A stretch of DNA of 64,000 nucleotides from Isoetes taiwanensis (taxonomy: Eukaryota > Streptophyta > Lycopodiopsida > Isoetales > Isoetaceae): contig JAJEKV010000194.1 in the NCBI GenBank assembly GCA_021234155.1, forward strand, positions 1 through 64,000. Direction: 5' to 3'. The notes under the pieces were generated by a model, which worked only from the letters and a program-made list of their open reading frames with translations, was not told the DNA's origin and ran no database searches. The position numbers were made by a program, and so were the translations under genes. Below are positions 11,526 to 23,785 of the stretch, piece after piece; position 1 is the stretch's first letter; every line of letters starts with the position of its first letter.

Positions 11526-13350
11526 TTGTTTTGTTCTTAGATGCAACTCTATAAAGCTTTCAAAGCAAAACATCCAAATGTCAAAGTTGGAGCTTCAAAT
11601 TTTCAAAATTTGAAGCCGTGGTTTGTAGTGAAGCTAGCGTAGTATAACACTTGTTGTTGCATACATCATGTCGGGTTACAAATGTTTCTTTGGATGGTTT
11701 AACTAAATTCAGGAAGAAGCACTCAAAGTCATGTACTTGTGAGTGCAAGATTTTTACAGACATCAGTGATCTTTGGAAATGTATTGTTTGCCAGAAGGGT
11801 GAGATTGATGAATTCTATAGTAAGGATTGTCTTGACGGTACTTGTAGTGAGTGTGGGATAAAGAAGTTTGAAATCTGCCCCAAGGAATTAGAGAGTGAGG
11901 AGGTTGTGAAATGGGAGTACATCGACTATGAACATGGAGGTGTGGATAAACGTGGAGAGCCTAAGAAAGTTTTGAAACACCAATACAAAGAGACCACACC
12001 AGCAAAGCTAATAAGCAAACTCAAAGACAAAGGTTGGAAAAATTTCCCTCCACAATTTCAAATACAAATGGCAAGATAAACAGTTTTGGAAATGCTCGAT
12101 AATCTCCCTTCGATGTCATAGTGTCGGGTAGATTTTGGCGGAAAATTACACATTGAAAGAGAGAACACAGTGCAATCTCAATACCGACAAGCGTCAGGTG
12201 ACCATTCTTGTCCACATTACTTATCATGTGGCTAAGAATGGTGAAGTAGTAAAAGAAACACATTATTATATATCGATGACCGCAAACATGATACCTTATT
12301 CGCGGCAAAGATTGCTTTTAATATGCACTTCAATTATATGGAAGAGCAAGGACTGAAACCACGAGGCACCGGGTTTTTCTGATGGTGCTTTGCATCACAA
12401 TTCAAAGCTGCAAGGCCATTTTATTTTATTGCTAGATACTCTTATCGACTCTCTAATTCATATGATGTGGAATTACTTTGGTTCAAACCACGGAAAGGGA
12501 GAACATGATGGCAAGGTCTGCTGAATTAAAGAGATGGATCAGAATGGTCCAACTCCTATATCCCGATACTAAGATAGAGAATGCACATGATATTGTGGAG
12601 GCCGCCAAGGAGTTATTTTCTGGTACGCTTTCTTCTAAAGAGGAACCAAAACAAAAAAAGAAAGATATTAAAAGATTTTTGGGAAGTTAAAGCAGAGAAG
12701 TCGATAGGCGTAAGAAATGGAGAGCACATACGGTGAAGGATACTCAAAAATTCATAGTGTACGCCAAGATTCAAATTTTGGGATCAACAACTCAATTCTG
12801 AGTTCAAGATTCTCATGCTTTTGTAGTTTTGTTTAGATGAACATTGGGATAGATGCGAGAATACCATATATGTGAATAAGTGGGAACTGGTGGAAATTGA
12901 ACCCGCTTCTTCATCTACTTGTGATGCAATTGAGGTTAGAAAGTCACAAAGGCCCTTATATTCAGGTGTTAATATTGCTGACCGATTCGGGATGTGGAGA
13001 TTACTTTTAGTGGCAAAGACTAAAAACAACCTCAAGGGGATGACTTTTGGTTGCTTGCATGTACAAGGGAGAAGTATGTAGTGGAAAAAGACTTCAAAGA
13101 TAATGGAACGTGGTTCTTAAAAGGTGAAAGTATATTAGAAGGAACTTACTTCAAAAAAATTCCAAGTTCAAAGAGAGGTTATGAATTATGTTCTCAAGAA
13201 GGAGCTGCAAAGGTTTACTCTACACAAGTATGTGGTGTTAGAATTCCACTAATGAAAGGAAATTATGCTATCAAAGGACATCCTATATTTCACCTTCTAG
13301 ATCCTAAGGATGAAGAACAGATCAGAGCCAACTTACCACCTGTGTTGTCA

Positions 13351-13436
13351 GATGATGATGATGATGATGGTGATGGTGATGGTGATGGTGATGGTGATGG
13401 TGATGGTGATGGTGATGGTGATGGTGATAGTGAGTG
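13351..13436 (+). repeat. GAT/GGTGAT microsatellite coding an Asp-Gly tail
   Basis: Six GAT codons are followed by about ten GGTGAT units at the end of the copy 2 reading frame, giving D6 then (GD)n. Expansion here would lengthen an acidic tail without shifting the frame. Confidence 0.85.
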
Positions 13437-14820
13437 AACACTTGTTGTTGTGAGCAGATGATGATGATGAACAGATCAAAGCCATCTGGGTTGTCGTGAT
13501 GATGATTTTCATGTATTGATGTTTTAATAGATAATGATGATGATGATGAGTTGATATATCTTGTATTCTTCTACTTGTGTTTTCTGTGCTTGTATGATAA
13601 TGTTATTGTTTAGACTTTATGTTATTAATGTTTCATTCATAACTAACATATGTTTAAAAGGTGTGTTGGTTTATTCATTTGATAGATATTGAATGAATAG
13701 GTGTTAGGTTCAAATCCAAGGATGTTAAGTTTGAATTTTGATAATTTTGGATCTATGTCTTACATGGTAGAGTAGTCCAATACAAAAACCCTAAACCTAA
13801 TATCCCACACCAATATCCCACATGCCAAAGAAGCAAAAGTAGCATGTGTATATAAGATGCACCTAGAAGTGATTAAGTATCATGTGATTGGGCCTTGTTG
13901 ACGAACCTTTGGAGACATCCAAGGGGATGGACTGTGGTGCGTGGGGGGATGCCCTACAATTAGTCGAGCCACATTGGTCCGAGATCTAACGACCTCGAAT
14001 CGGATATAATTCGAGGGTTCTCTTTAAACGGAAATTTCCGTCACGAGATTTACTACGGGCGAGAGGCCGAGATAGGTCCCAATAAAAGTCGGAGGGATAT
14101 CCCACTATGATGGCTCACATGATCTAACCTCTAGGGTGGCCTCCTAGAGGGTGTAACCTCGAGGGTGTATAGTATAGTGTCTTAGAGGTCTTAGAGGGTT
14201 GTTGTGAATAAAAGTCGGAGTGGATATCCCACTATGATGGCTCACATGATCTAACCTCTAGGGTGGCCTCCTAGAGGGGTTGTAACCTGGATATCCCAGG
14301 GTGTATAGTATAGTGTCTTAGAGGTCTATAGTATATAGTGTCTTAGAGGTCTTAGAGGGTTGTTGTGAATGATATGCTTGATATGCTTGGGGGGGTGTTG
14401 TGAATGATACATGTGTTGACAATTGAATTTACAGGACAATGATGGTGAATACATCCGAATACATCCGAGACGAGACATGGAACATGGAGGCGCTTACAGG
14501 TATGTATAAAGGTATGTATAATCTACATCCAAAATGGTACCATGCATAAAATCCCAAACAACAACTAAAAAGAAAAAAGAAAGTGAGTGAGTGAGGTAGT
14601 AGTGAGATGGGGGCGCTTCCCCCTCGAGAGAGTGAGGTCGATGAGTGATGAGTGAGGTGGGGGGCCTCCCCGAAAGCGGGATGAGAGTGAGGTGAGGTGG
14701 GGGCGCCTCGAATCGGTGAGGATGAGTGAGGTGGGGGCGCTTCCCCCATCGCCGTTGAGGGACTTTGCAGCATTAGACTAAGTCCTTAGAGAGGTCCTTA
14801 AAAAAGTGTCCTTAAGAAAA
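13437..14820. repeat. Gene-free stretch with duplicated segments
   Basis: About 90 bases around GGATATCCCACTATGATGGC occur twice (14093-14175 and 14220-14300), each ending with CCTCTAGGGTGGCCTCCTAG. GTGTCTTAGAGGTC then occurs several times (to 14355). 14580-14760 is rich in GAGTGAGGTGGGGG and has several G runs. No coding sequence is recognised. Confidence 0.6.
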
Positions 14821-15560
14821 TGAACTCCAGAACTCCAACTCCAAAAAAAAAACAAACTCCAGACTAACTATACTATACAACTCAAAACGTCAAAAAGAAA
14901 AACAAACAAACCACAAACTCAAAACTCCATTTCTCAAAACTCCATTTCTCTTTGTGGCTTGTTACTATATAAACTCAAACTCCACAAACTCAAACTCCAC
15001 AAACTCAAACTCAAATTCTCTCTTTTGAAAAAAAACAAAAAAACCACAAACTCAAAACTCCATTTCTCAAAACTCCATTTCTCTTTGTGGCTTGTTACTA
15101 CATAAACTCAAACTCCACAAACTCAAACTCCACAAACTCAAACTCAAATTCTTTCTTTTGTGACTTGTTACTACACAAACACAAACTCCACAAACTAAAA
15201 CTCCAATTCTCTCTTTTGTGACTTGTTACTACACAAACACAAACTCCACAAACTAAAACTCCAATTCTCTCTGTGGGTTGTTACTACATAAACTCAAACT
15301 TCCAAACTCTAAACTCCACAAACTAAAACTCCAATTCTCTTTGTGGCTTTGTTACTACATAAACTCAAACTCCACAAACTCAAACTCAAATTCTCTCTTT
15401 TGTGACTTGTTACTACACAAACACAAACTCCACAAACTAAAACTCTAATTCTCTTTGTGGCTTGTTACTACATAAACTCAAACTTCCAAACTCTAAACTC
15501 CACAAACTAAAACTCCAATTCTCTTTGTGGCTTGTTACTACATAAATTCAAACTTCTGTG
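14820..15560. repeat. Minisatellite, CACAAACTCAAACTC type
   Basis: Imperfect tandem units of about 60-120 bases combine ACTCCACAAACTCAAACTCC with TTCTCTTTGTGGCTTGTTAC. Units vary in length and composition and there are no unique spacers, so it is a minisatellite. Its TTTGTGGCTTGTTA core recalls the TTGTGG intron repeats of the same unit. Confidence 0.75.
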
Positions 15561-16619
15561 TTTACAATATATTCAAAATCTGAATAAGCAAGTCATGTCC
15601 ATAATCTCTAAAAACTTGATTACATATACAAATAATCAAGTAATCCCTTATACTAGACACAACCTGTGGTGTAAAACATCGGTTTGAATAGTGTAACCAA
15701 TTCTCAGATGGCAAAGATCTTCCTCCATGATGATTTTAGCAAACATACAAATATACAATCCACATGAATAACCATTTGATTGGAGAGGATGAGGGCTAAG
15801 ATGGCACCACCGCAAATTCTCTTTTGAATTGGGCTGCTTCGTGGGGGGAAAGCTTGGCCAAAGCTTCTATTAGCCTGTTATAAGAGAGGAAAGTCAATTC
15901 CTACATAATTAAAATAAGTTTACATTTGAATTCACAAATTGACCACTTACCTGCTTATAGGTGTCCAATCATACCTTTGACAACCAAGGCTATCAAAGTG
16001 CAATATAACTGATAAGTGTAATTGCTAGGGGCTAAAAGACCCAATATCACAAATGGGAATCCAATGATTCCTATGGCACATAGGAATAATCAAACATGCA
16101 CAATGGTCCATATCCAATCCCAAAGAACAATTTGATATAACAAGTTCTTTTTCATTTTATATATCCATATGTTAGTGCATGACATATGTATACTTGTTTT
16201 CTTCTTCTCCTCATCCAAATGTAGCCACTCATTTCTAAGCAAAATACACCATTTCTAAGCAAAATACACCATGCTATAAAGAGATCACAACAGAAAGTAC
16301 AATCCTAGGTATACAACAATTTACCTCATGAACAGATCAATGATCGTATTATTAAGCCATCGTGTCTCATTGTCCGTAATGTCTACGCCTCAGGTTTCGT
16401 TATAGTGATTGGGTTGGACTCCTACAAGACAATACACCATGGGTAGAAAGTTGTCGAGCAATTCTACTAGGGATCTGCTCCTCTTCCTCAACTGCTATTA
16501 AGGTAAATAATACAATCCAAGGAAACAAATGCATTTTAACACATTTAGATTTCAAAGTAGATTTCAGATATCTTACACAATGTTTTGTAACAAATTAGAT
16601 CTAAAATAGTTTATAGATT
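15561..16619. other. No recognisable gene
   Basis: AT-rich sequence with a direct duplication of ATTTCTAAGCAAAATACACC near 16232-16271. It probably covers the 3' region and last introns of the HAD-like gene that ends to its right. Confidence 0.4.
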
Positions 16620-17655
16620 CTAGTAATAATCAAATCTTGTTCTTCTTCTTCATAGCCACAATAAATTTTTCGTAGATATCATCCAACCAATTTTCTATTG
16701 GATGATCTTGTACATATGTAGCAACACTATCAGCGTAAGAAAAAGGCCCAACAACCATGGCTTCAAAACTTTGGTAAAATAGTCTCCGATCACCTTGCTC
16801 GAGATTGAAGGTGATAGGAGTGACTATAGTGTGTCGGGCATTTTGTAACCTTTGTACATATGGTCATCAACCAAGAGTGTATTGACCACTTTATATGATC
16901 CTGCAAGAGGTTTGTGATTGTACACTTTCTCTAGAATCTTGAAGTTAATATTGATTTTATTAACTTTAGTGCATGCTCTAGTGAGTTCCTTTAGACCCCA
17001 CTGGAATATTAATGCACTCCTTATATCTTCCTGGAAAGAACTTTTAGTTATCGTTCAAGATGGTACCATCAAAATCAGCCCATATTGCAATGTCAAACCG
17101 GTTTATACACCAAAGAAACTCGAATAAATCTTTCCTGAATACCAACATCTTTGTTTTGGAAAGCAACAAAAGTTCTAGTGGTGGATCCACCCTTGGTATG
17201 ACATTCCTACTAGTTTGCTCGTAGAATTTTCCAAGCACACCATTGAAATCAAAGATCAATAGTTTTTAGACAACCTCGATTCTCTTGATGGCTGGAGATG
17301 ATGCACAATCACTTCCAGGTATAATAAGGTCCATTTTCTTCTCTTTGAACTCTCCATCAGAATTGTCAGGTACTAGTAAAAACAACAAGATACAACGGTC
17401 AAATATTGAGGAAGAACGAGACAAAAAAGAAGCTAGGAAAAAAATGAAACCTTTTAACTCAATCAATGCAGGTATCTTACTTGGTTGTTTTGTGGATGGT
17501 GGTTGAGGTAAAATGCTATTTGACATTACATTGTCATCATCAAATTGTATTTCTTGAGCCAAGAGAATTGCTATATATTTAGAGAATTAGTACACTAATT
17601 TACTAACTGTAATGGAACAAAAGTGAAGGAAGAATACCTTTGTTTTTTCTAGTAG
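16620..17655 (-). pseudogene. FCP1-like HAD phosphatase domain, copy 1
   Basis: The minus strand encodes an acidic lead (AQEIQFDDDNVMSNSILPQP), EFKEKKMDLIIPGSDCASSP, then LLIFDFNGVLGKFYEQTSR. This is HAD motif I in the DxNGV form common in plant FCP1/CTD small-phosphatase-like proteins. FEFLWCINRFDIAIWA follows, then VNTLLVDDHMYKG (motif III, two Asp) near 16870, and a C-terminal segment near 16660-16760 (DHPIENWLDD). An in-frame TAA sits just before LLIFDFNGV, and later parts are in other frames. The second motif I Asp is replaced by Asn, which may affect catalysis. The gene lies convergent to the DDE-like genes. Confidence 0.6.
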
Positions 17656-18240
17656 ATATCTCTTCGACATTTTCGGTTTCGATTTCCAATTTGCTACTTG
17701 TATCTATACCTAAAGAAATTATAGCTTCAGTATGAATAATATTAGAACTATCAAAGGAATAATAAAATTAGTATCTTAAACCAACCAGATATGAAATCTT
17801 TGACTTCTACTACAAAAAGTGGTTTTTAATGCAAACTAACTTCTCCTCATTGTCGCCGCTAGAAAGCGGTTTTTCGGATCACGGTGGACTCCGCTTGCTT
17901 GGTAGAGCTAGAGGGTTTATTGAGCTTATCCTCCTTGTTGAAGCTAGAAAGTGGGTTTTCGGATCGCGGTGGAAACTTCCCTCGCTTGGTAAAGCTAGAA
18001 GGGCTAGGAGGTCCAAATAGAGAAGGTTCATTGTAGCTTTTGGAGACATCTACCGCACTTGACGTAAATTTGGAAGCATCAAAGATATGTTTGCACTTGA
18101 CTCTTCATTTAGATTTGACTGCAATTTGAAGCCTCACAGCACTTGACTCTTCATTTAGATTTGATCTTGCAATTTGAGGCCCTCGCGATGCGGGAAGATA
18201 CAAGAAGAATGAAAAATAACATAAGTTATTCTAATACAAA

Positions 18241-19134
18241 CTATTAACTTTTACATTACCTTGTTTCTCACTTTCTCGATTGTCCAAAGGTGCTCTTCTT
18301 TCTCAATTTCGTGTTGTGTTGCATTCTCCACTTGGATCTTTTGCTCTTCTATCCGTGAGAATAGATATCCCTTATCTCTACTTGTGCTTGCATATGTGGA
18401 TTCATATGGACATCTAAAAGGACAACCAACAAAACCATCAACATTAAATGATGTTAAGAAGTTGATTGCTTAACCACTTATACATACCATATGAGTGTAC
18501 AACTTTCTTCACGCCAAATGCAAAGAATCCAAGTGGCGGATATGATCCGTTACAATCGGGCTACAACACTTATCCCTATAACTGAAAACAAGAAATTATA
18601 CACATCAATTTAAAGAGCTTAATGATCAAAATATAACTATTGTTAAGATCAAAATTTACTTTTGCTCATACCTTAATAATGAGGCCAAACATTGAATATG
18701 GTAAAGATGGTTACACTCAGAGTAACAAAGGGCGGTGGCTTCCCATCATATTCCAAGAATCTTCTACAATAGGGACATACACGTTCGGTGAGTCCGATAG
18801 GAAATTTGTTTCTATAGACTCCGGGTAGATAAGGATCTAGTTTAATCCCGTTCTCAAGGACATTGCAGCCTTCAATAAGCCTTTCAAGACACGGTCTGAG
18901 TTTTGCAATCTCATCATTGTCCCCTTGCCTCCTCTTCTCAATAGCATCAAGATCTTCCTCTACAACAACCAATGATGCCACAACTTTAACTACCTCGGCT
19001 TCCTTCATATCTACCACACGCTGCACACCCGCAAATGCTTCCTTTGTCATTCCTTGCATCAAGCATTTGATGTCTACAATTTCTTGCATATAATGCTCCT
19101 TCTTCTCCCTCAATGATTTGAAGGTTTTCTTCAA
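18241..19134 (-). pseudogene. Coiled-coil/RING protein, upstream part of HAD gene copy 1
   Basis: The exon 19134-18673 encodes a heptad-rich coiled coil (KKTFKSLREKKEHYMQEIVD onward, to about residue 110) followed by a RING half: VCPYCRRFL, then after a one-base deletion CNHLYHIQCLASL. Thus C-x2-C...C-x-H-x2-Y-H-x2-C is visible. A further Cys pair may lie at DKCCSP near 18575. The next exon (about 18430-18241) reads CPYESTYASTSRDKGYLFSR... and ends with a good donor (AACAAG|GTAATG). Since RING and HAD parts follow in the same order twice in this unit, they may form one protein. A RING suggests ubiquitin ligase activity; this is inference. Confidence 0.5.
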
Positions 19135-19254
19135 CTCTTTCCATTTGTTATATGACCTGTTTGCCTACAATCAACCTCTTTCACCTTCAATTCAGTGGAC
19201 TCCTTCCATTTTGTCATCACCCGTAAGGAATCAGAATGAAACAATTCAAGAAAT

Positions 19255-19775
19255 TAGTTACTGTGGATACAAGTATATTCCACAATCTAAAGAAACTTTA
19301 TTAAAGGCTCAATCCACAATCTATATTCCACTCACTATAATTCAGGTCCAATCTATAAAATATAATCCACAAAGCACAAAGTATAAATCCTTAACCACAA
19401 TTTAACCATCACAAATGCAAAACCACAAACCAAAGACAAATGCAAAACCACAAACCACAAAACACAATATAAAAATTCCCCAATCCACAAACCAAAACAT
19501 GCAACCACAAACCACAAACTACGAACACAATATAAAATTCACTCAATCCACAAACTAAGACACCCAACTCATAAACCAAATCCATTAACCCCAAACCACA
19601 AATCATAAAACCACAAACAACAAATCCAAATATATAAACTACAATCTAAATTCACAAACTCTAAATCACAATTATATACTACAAATAATATAAATTCACA
19701 ACTCCAAATTAAGAACTCCAAACCACAATTCTACTAAAGAACTACAATTTATAAACTGCTGACAAAAACTATCAC
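19255..19775 (-). repeat. Intronic degenerate TTGTGGTTTG repeats, minus-strand sense
   Basis: On the plus strand the units are ACCACAAACCAAA-like. Read along the RING gene they are TTGTGGTTTG-like, the same type and orientation relative to transcription as in the copy 2 intron at 11085-11525. Confidence 0.65.
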
Positions 19776-19966
19776 AAAAACTATGACCACAATAACCATA
19801 AAGGTTAGGCTATGAACAAACCAATGATTATTAAGACTCTACAATGTTTATCAAAAGTACTTACTATCAGAATGTCCAAAGGTAAAATCTTCTTTTTTGC
19901 ATCTCCAACTTTCTTTGAAACCACCCACATTGTGTTGCGTAAGCTCATTTACAGACAAAATGCAAA

Positions 19967-20359
19967 TTAAACAAAATAAAAACTACAACTTGTATTACCA
20001 TATTTCTGTCTCTTGGACTCCACGGTTTTAGAATATGATGAAGCCAATCGTGGTTCAGTGATGCCTGAATCTTGTATAGGTTTCAGTGCTTTTCTAGTCC
20101 CACTATCTTCTTGGATGGGTATATTATCTTCTTCTAGCATTGAAGACCTCTTTTTTGAAGCATGCTTATAAAAACTCAACCAATCTATATCCTTACCTTT
20201 AACATCATGCAAAACCATGCTACTGACCATAACTTGACTAACACTGCCCATTTTGAACATGACTCCTTTCCTCATAGATTGCCCTATAAATGCTTTCGGA
20301 AAAAGCTCTTTCTTTTCTTTTTTCAGAGCCCTCAATCTATAGGATTGTTTATTCTCCAC
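19967..20359 (-). CDS. Lysine-rich exon upstream of the RING exon, unknown
   Basis: An open frame of 130 residues, basic and hydrophilic (RALKKEKKELFPKAFIGQSM, KHASKKRSSMLEEDNIPIQ). No known domain is recognised. It lies upstream of the coiled-coil/RING exon on the same strand and is separated from it by repeat-rich, intron-like DNA, so it may be an N-terminal exon of the same gene. The first residue shown need not be the true start. Confidence 0.35.
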   Translation of the reverse strand: MENKQSYRLRALKKEKKELFPKAFIGQSMRKGVMFKMGSVSQVMVSSMVLHDVKGKDIDWLSFYKHASKKRSSMLEEDNIPIQEDSGTRKALKPIQDSGITEPRLASSYSKTVESKRQKYGNTSCSFYFV

Positions 20360-21904
20360 CTTTGGTCCCCAATACTTGCATCTCTAATGGATCCACAAAC
20401 TTTTCCTCATGTTTTAACAAATCCCCTCGTATGATAATCCACTATCATTCAAGACATTTTTTTCCATTTCTACAACCATGAAATTTAAGAGACCAAGGAT
20501 TGAACCAACTCCACAAGGTCAAAAATCAATCAAAATTGGCACTACATACAACAAAAGCTTTGCCACAAGCTCTAGCTATGATCCGACAATCTTTATGCTA
20601 TGATCCACAAGCTATGATCCACAAGATCCGGCCGTTGCTTCCGCAAATCTCTATTTAGGTCTTTTCACAAGGTCAAAAATCAATGGAAACAAAATCGGCC
20701 TTTGCATATAGCAAAGCTTTTCCCAAAAGCTTTTCCCATGATTTGGCAAGCTATGATCCGCCAATCTACGTTTTGGTGGCTATGATCCACAAGATCTGTT
20801 TGGCTATGATCCACAAGCTACGATCCACAAGATCTGGCTATTCTTCGGCGGTCTCTATTTAGGTCTTTTTGGTGTTTTTGGTTATTTTTTGGCGGTCCAC
20901 GTTATTTTGGTCTCCGTGGCATTTGGCTTGTGTGGCAAATTCAAAAAGTCCTATTCTCGAGAAAGATATCATGCCAAAGAGAGGGAATTTTATTTTTGCA
21001 CTATCATAAATGCTAAATGATTTGAATTTTTGTGTGTACAAACCACAATCTTGAACTATGTTTTGGACTATTTTTGTGGTGCAAAAATGAGCAAAATTGA
21101 GACACCATACCATGAATCCACCCAGACATGCCAAAAAGTGATGGCATCCCTTCCTGTAGACTGCTAACACTGCTGACCGTTTTTTCTGCTTCTGCTTCGA
21201 AGAGGCAGAAGCACATCATTCACATGTAAAGTGGCTCATTGCTGCTACATTGTTTCTAACAAACCTATTGTTTCTAACAAACCTATCAATGGAAGCTAAC
21301 AAATTCTTTGTTGCACAGAAATTTGTAGTCCTGACTGACTTGATCAATGTAATCGCTTCTTTGGTGCTTTATGCGTTTTACGCTTTGTCTGTTGACGTGC
21401 TAATTGTTTTCAGAGTTTATGCTTAACTGTCTGTCCCTTCAGTTTGGTCCTTGGAAACAAATGGTGGAAACTTTCTGCAAGTGTTCAATTGGGGACTGCT
21501 CAAGACAATGCACAAAGTAAATACTCTAAACCCTTTTTACATGCATATGTTCAAAGATTGGCTTCATATACAGGTTTGTTTGTTTAACCAATTAGGATTT
21601 GGACTTCATGCTGGATACAGAGACAAGCATAGGAGAAACCATTACATTCAAATATAAACTGGGACAACAATTTTGCAAGTAGAAACTCTGCAAGTGCAGG
21701 TAAATATTATATTCATTAGATACAAAATTGTTACAATATATGTACAAAACTGTACAACTCACTTGCTGTACTGTTACAGTTACATACAGGCTAAGTTACA
21801 TAAATATTGAAAAGAGTCTATAGACTCTTATTCTCCTTCAATGAATTCTGTTCTTTGCATCATTTGAAGTGCCTGTGATCGGCAATAAGAGTAGTATCTT
21901 GTGT

Positions 21905-23540
21905 TTAAACTTCTCTTGCGTGCTCTTCATCCCGTTCATTGACAAAATCAAGATTATTACCCTGCGAGGGATTGTTATTATTATCTTCATGTACTTTATC
22001 TCCCGCCTGCATCAGTATGTTTATACTTATATCATCTATCAAGCCTTGTAGCTTAGACATCTCCTGGCTACCAACTTGTACTTCTGTTTCTATTTTCTCC
22101 AAAACATGCTCCTTGTGAACCTGTTGCTTATCTGTTTCTATGTTGCTATCATTTTTATTATGAGCTGATGCAGCAGTAGTTACCTCAATTGCTTCCTCAG
22201 GCACTGCAACTTCTAGGTTCTGTCAAACCAAGTAATTCAAATCAAACAACATACAAAAAATGCAACTAAATGAATTGAAAGCAATGACATTACTACAATC
22301 ACTTCAATAGCATAACAACACAACTAAATGAAATTAAACAACATACCTTAACAATTTCCTTCATTAACTGAATGCTTTTGAGAATAGCCACTTTCCACCT
22401 CGCTAGCTCACTTAGATGGTCAGCCAGAAGCCTAAGTATGTCGATGTCCTCTTCTTGAACTTTATCTTCAACACATACCGCCAGTGCAACCACTTTTGAG
22501 GATTCTTGGCATTGAGCCAAGTTTGCAGAAATGCAGCTAAGAAATTGAAACCTTTGTCATTGATGTCATTATCAAATTTTTCAATTATGAAGCAAGTGTC
22601 TTGTGGGGACAAGAAAGTCTTGTACAATGAGTCATCAACTAGCACTACCTCCCCTACATCCTCAAAAGCCTCATACACTTTTACAATTGGCTTCATAAGC
22701 ACTGGCTTGTTCGGATTCCCTGGAAAATTGAAAGGCATCACCTCGCACTCTTTCTGACCCCAAATGAACTTGAACCTTCCTATAAAGGAAGGTGGCACTA
22801 TAACATTTAGGATTTCTATGATGTTGTGCTTCATCATAGAAGACCATATGGCTACCTCAAATCTGGCAAAGCACCCTTCTAAAAACTTTATCAGCCCTGG
22901 TCTGCACACCACCACTTTCCCCCCTACATAATGCTTCTTCAGCTCTGTTTGAATTTTAATTCTGGTTCTTTTTTGGAATGTGCTCACCAGAACTCCATTT
23001 AAGTCTAGGATGACAAGTTTTTTCTTTTCTAAGGGGTCTGCAACATTCATAAAACAAAAAACTCAAACATCATCAATTCTGACATCTTTCAACAAATTAA
23101 CACAAGTGTCATTTCAAAGTTTTCAAAGTTTTCAAAGTTTTCAAAGAACTTTCAAGTGTTATTTCAAAGTTTTCAGGAACTCAGACACTGAACCTGGACA
23201 CTGACCAGTTAACATTTTGTAAATAACATTCTGAGGATCACCTTTTGGAGGTTGTGTTGGCATCTTCTTAGGGGGCCTACCCTTCTTCTTCTTCTACATT
23301 CTTCCCTTTATCAGCAGCCTTTGTTGCAATGTGATCAGCACCACCAGCTTCTTCATCCAGATCTACAACTTCATCAACCCTGGAGCTTTCTCCTGCAGTT
23401 CTACTCCTCAACCTCGACTTTATGGTGCTCACAACTGCAGAAGCAGTCTGTTCAGGCTCTCCTTCTTCATCAGTGCTGTCAACCACTAGTGCACGTTTTA
23501 CTCTCTTTTTGGGCTTTTCCTTACCAATCTGAATCAAGAA
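21905..23540 (-). pseudogene. FCP1-like HAD phosphatase gene, copy 2 (best preserved)
   Basis: Exon a (23540-about 23230) has a nuclear-type basic/acidic N-terminus (KKRVKRALVVDSTDEEGEPE) and ends KKGRPPKKMPTQPPK, AT-hook-like. An intron follows (TTGCAG acceptor near 23039). Exon b has EKKKLVILDLNGVLVSTFQK (motif I, DxNGV), VVCRPGLIKFLEGC, FEVAIWSSMMKHNI (motif II), FKFIWGQKECEVMPF, and VVLVDDSLYKTFLSPQ (motif III). A shift of one base near 22500 leads to KVVALAVCVEDKVQEED, then an intron and an acidic end (NLEVAVPEEAIEV...) with a stop near 21905. FCP1-type HADs dephosphorylate Ser/Thr, classically of the RNA polymerase II CTD; the substrate here is unknown. Confidence 0.65.
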
Positions 23541-23785
23541 TGAAACTAGTTAGAATAGACATTAAATAAAGTTTACAAAACAAACACATAAAACACCAAA
23601 TGGTTACCTTTTTTTTTAATGCTTCAACCTAGCTGTTGTAATCAGGACTTGGTGATGCCACGCTTTTTGTAATGTTTTTTGGTGATGCCACAAAACGCTA
23701 GAGTATAATCGGGAACTAATGGAGACTCAGGCAACAAATTTTGGTGAAGAAGTTGATTTGTTTGTAGGGTGAAGCAAAAGCACTA

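Larger units (their letters stand above)
10104..13437 (+). pseudogene. DDE-like cysteine-rich transposase candidate, copy 2
   Basis: A second, diverged member in tandem with copy 1. The N-terminal exon (10104-10541) is acidic then lysine/arginine-rich with a probable nuclear signal (KKRKREIQSK). Next come GKWVYYRRGRRCDS and FWISNTRVSPNTKDV (10756-11019); an intron 11020-11540; KAFKAKHPNVKVG; CTCECKIF, CIVCQKGE and TCSECGIKKFEICPKE (11720-11890); VDFAENYTLK (about 12130); QVTILVHITYHVAKNGE; ASQFKAARPFYF (about 12395-12430); HGKGEHDG (12490); and a C-terminal domain (FKDNGTWFLKGESILEGTY) with an Asp-Gly tail. Several frameshifts and stops break it. It shares the motif order and intron site with copies 1 and 3 but is clearly a different subfamily from copy 1. 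Confidence 0.6.

Noticed and set aside
14820-15560. CRISPR-like periodic repeats
   Set aside because: Unit length varies, there are no unique spacers, and the context is a plant nuclear genome; it is a minisatellite.
20859-21219. Overlapping Cys-rich frames on minus
   Set aside because: No zinc-finger spacing or conserved motif; flanking sequence is made of short repeats (GCTATGATCCACAAG).
23252-23569. Leu/Gln/Ser-rich frame on plus
   Set aside because: It is the antisense of the acidic/basic N-terminal exon of HAD copy 2, which has better splice and domain support.
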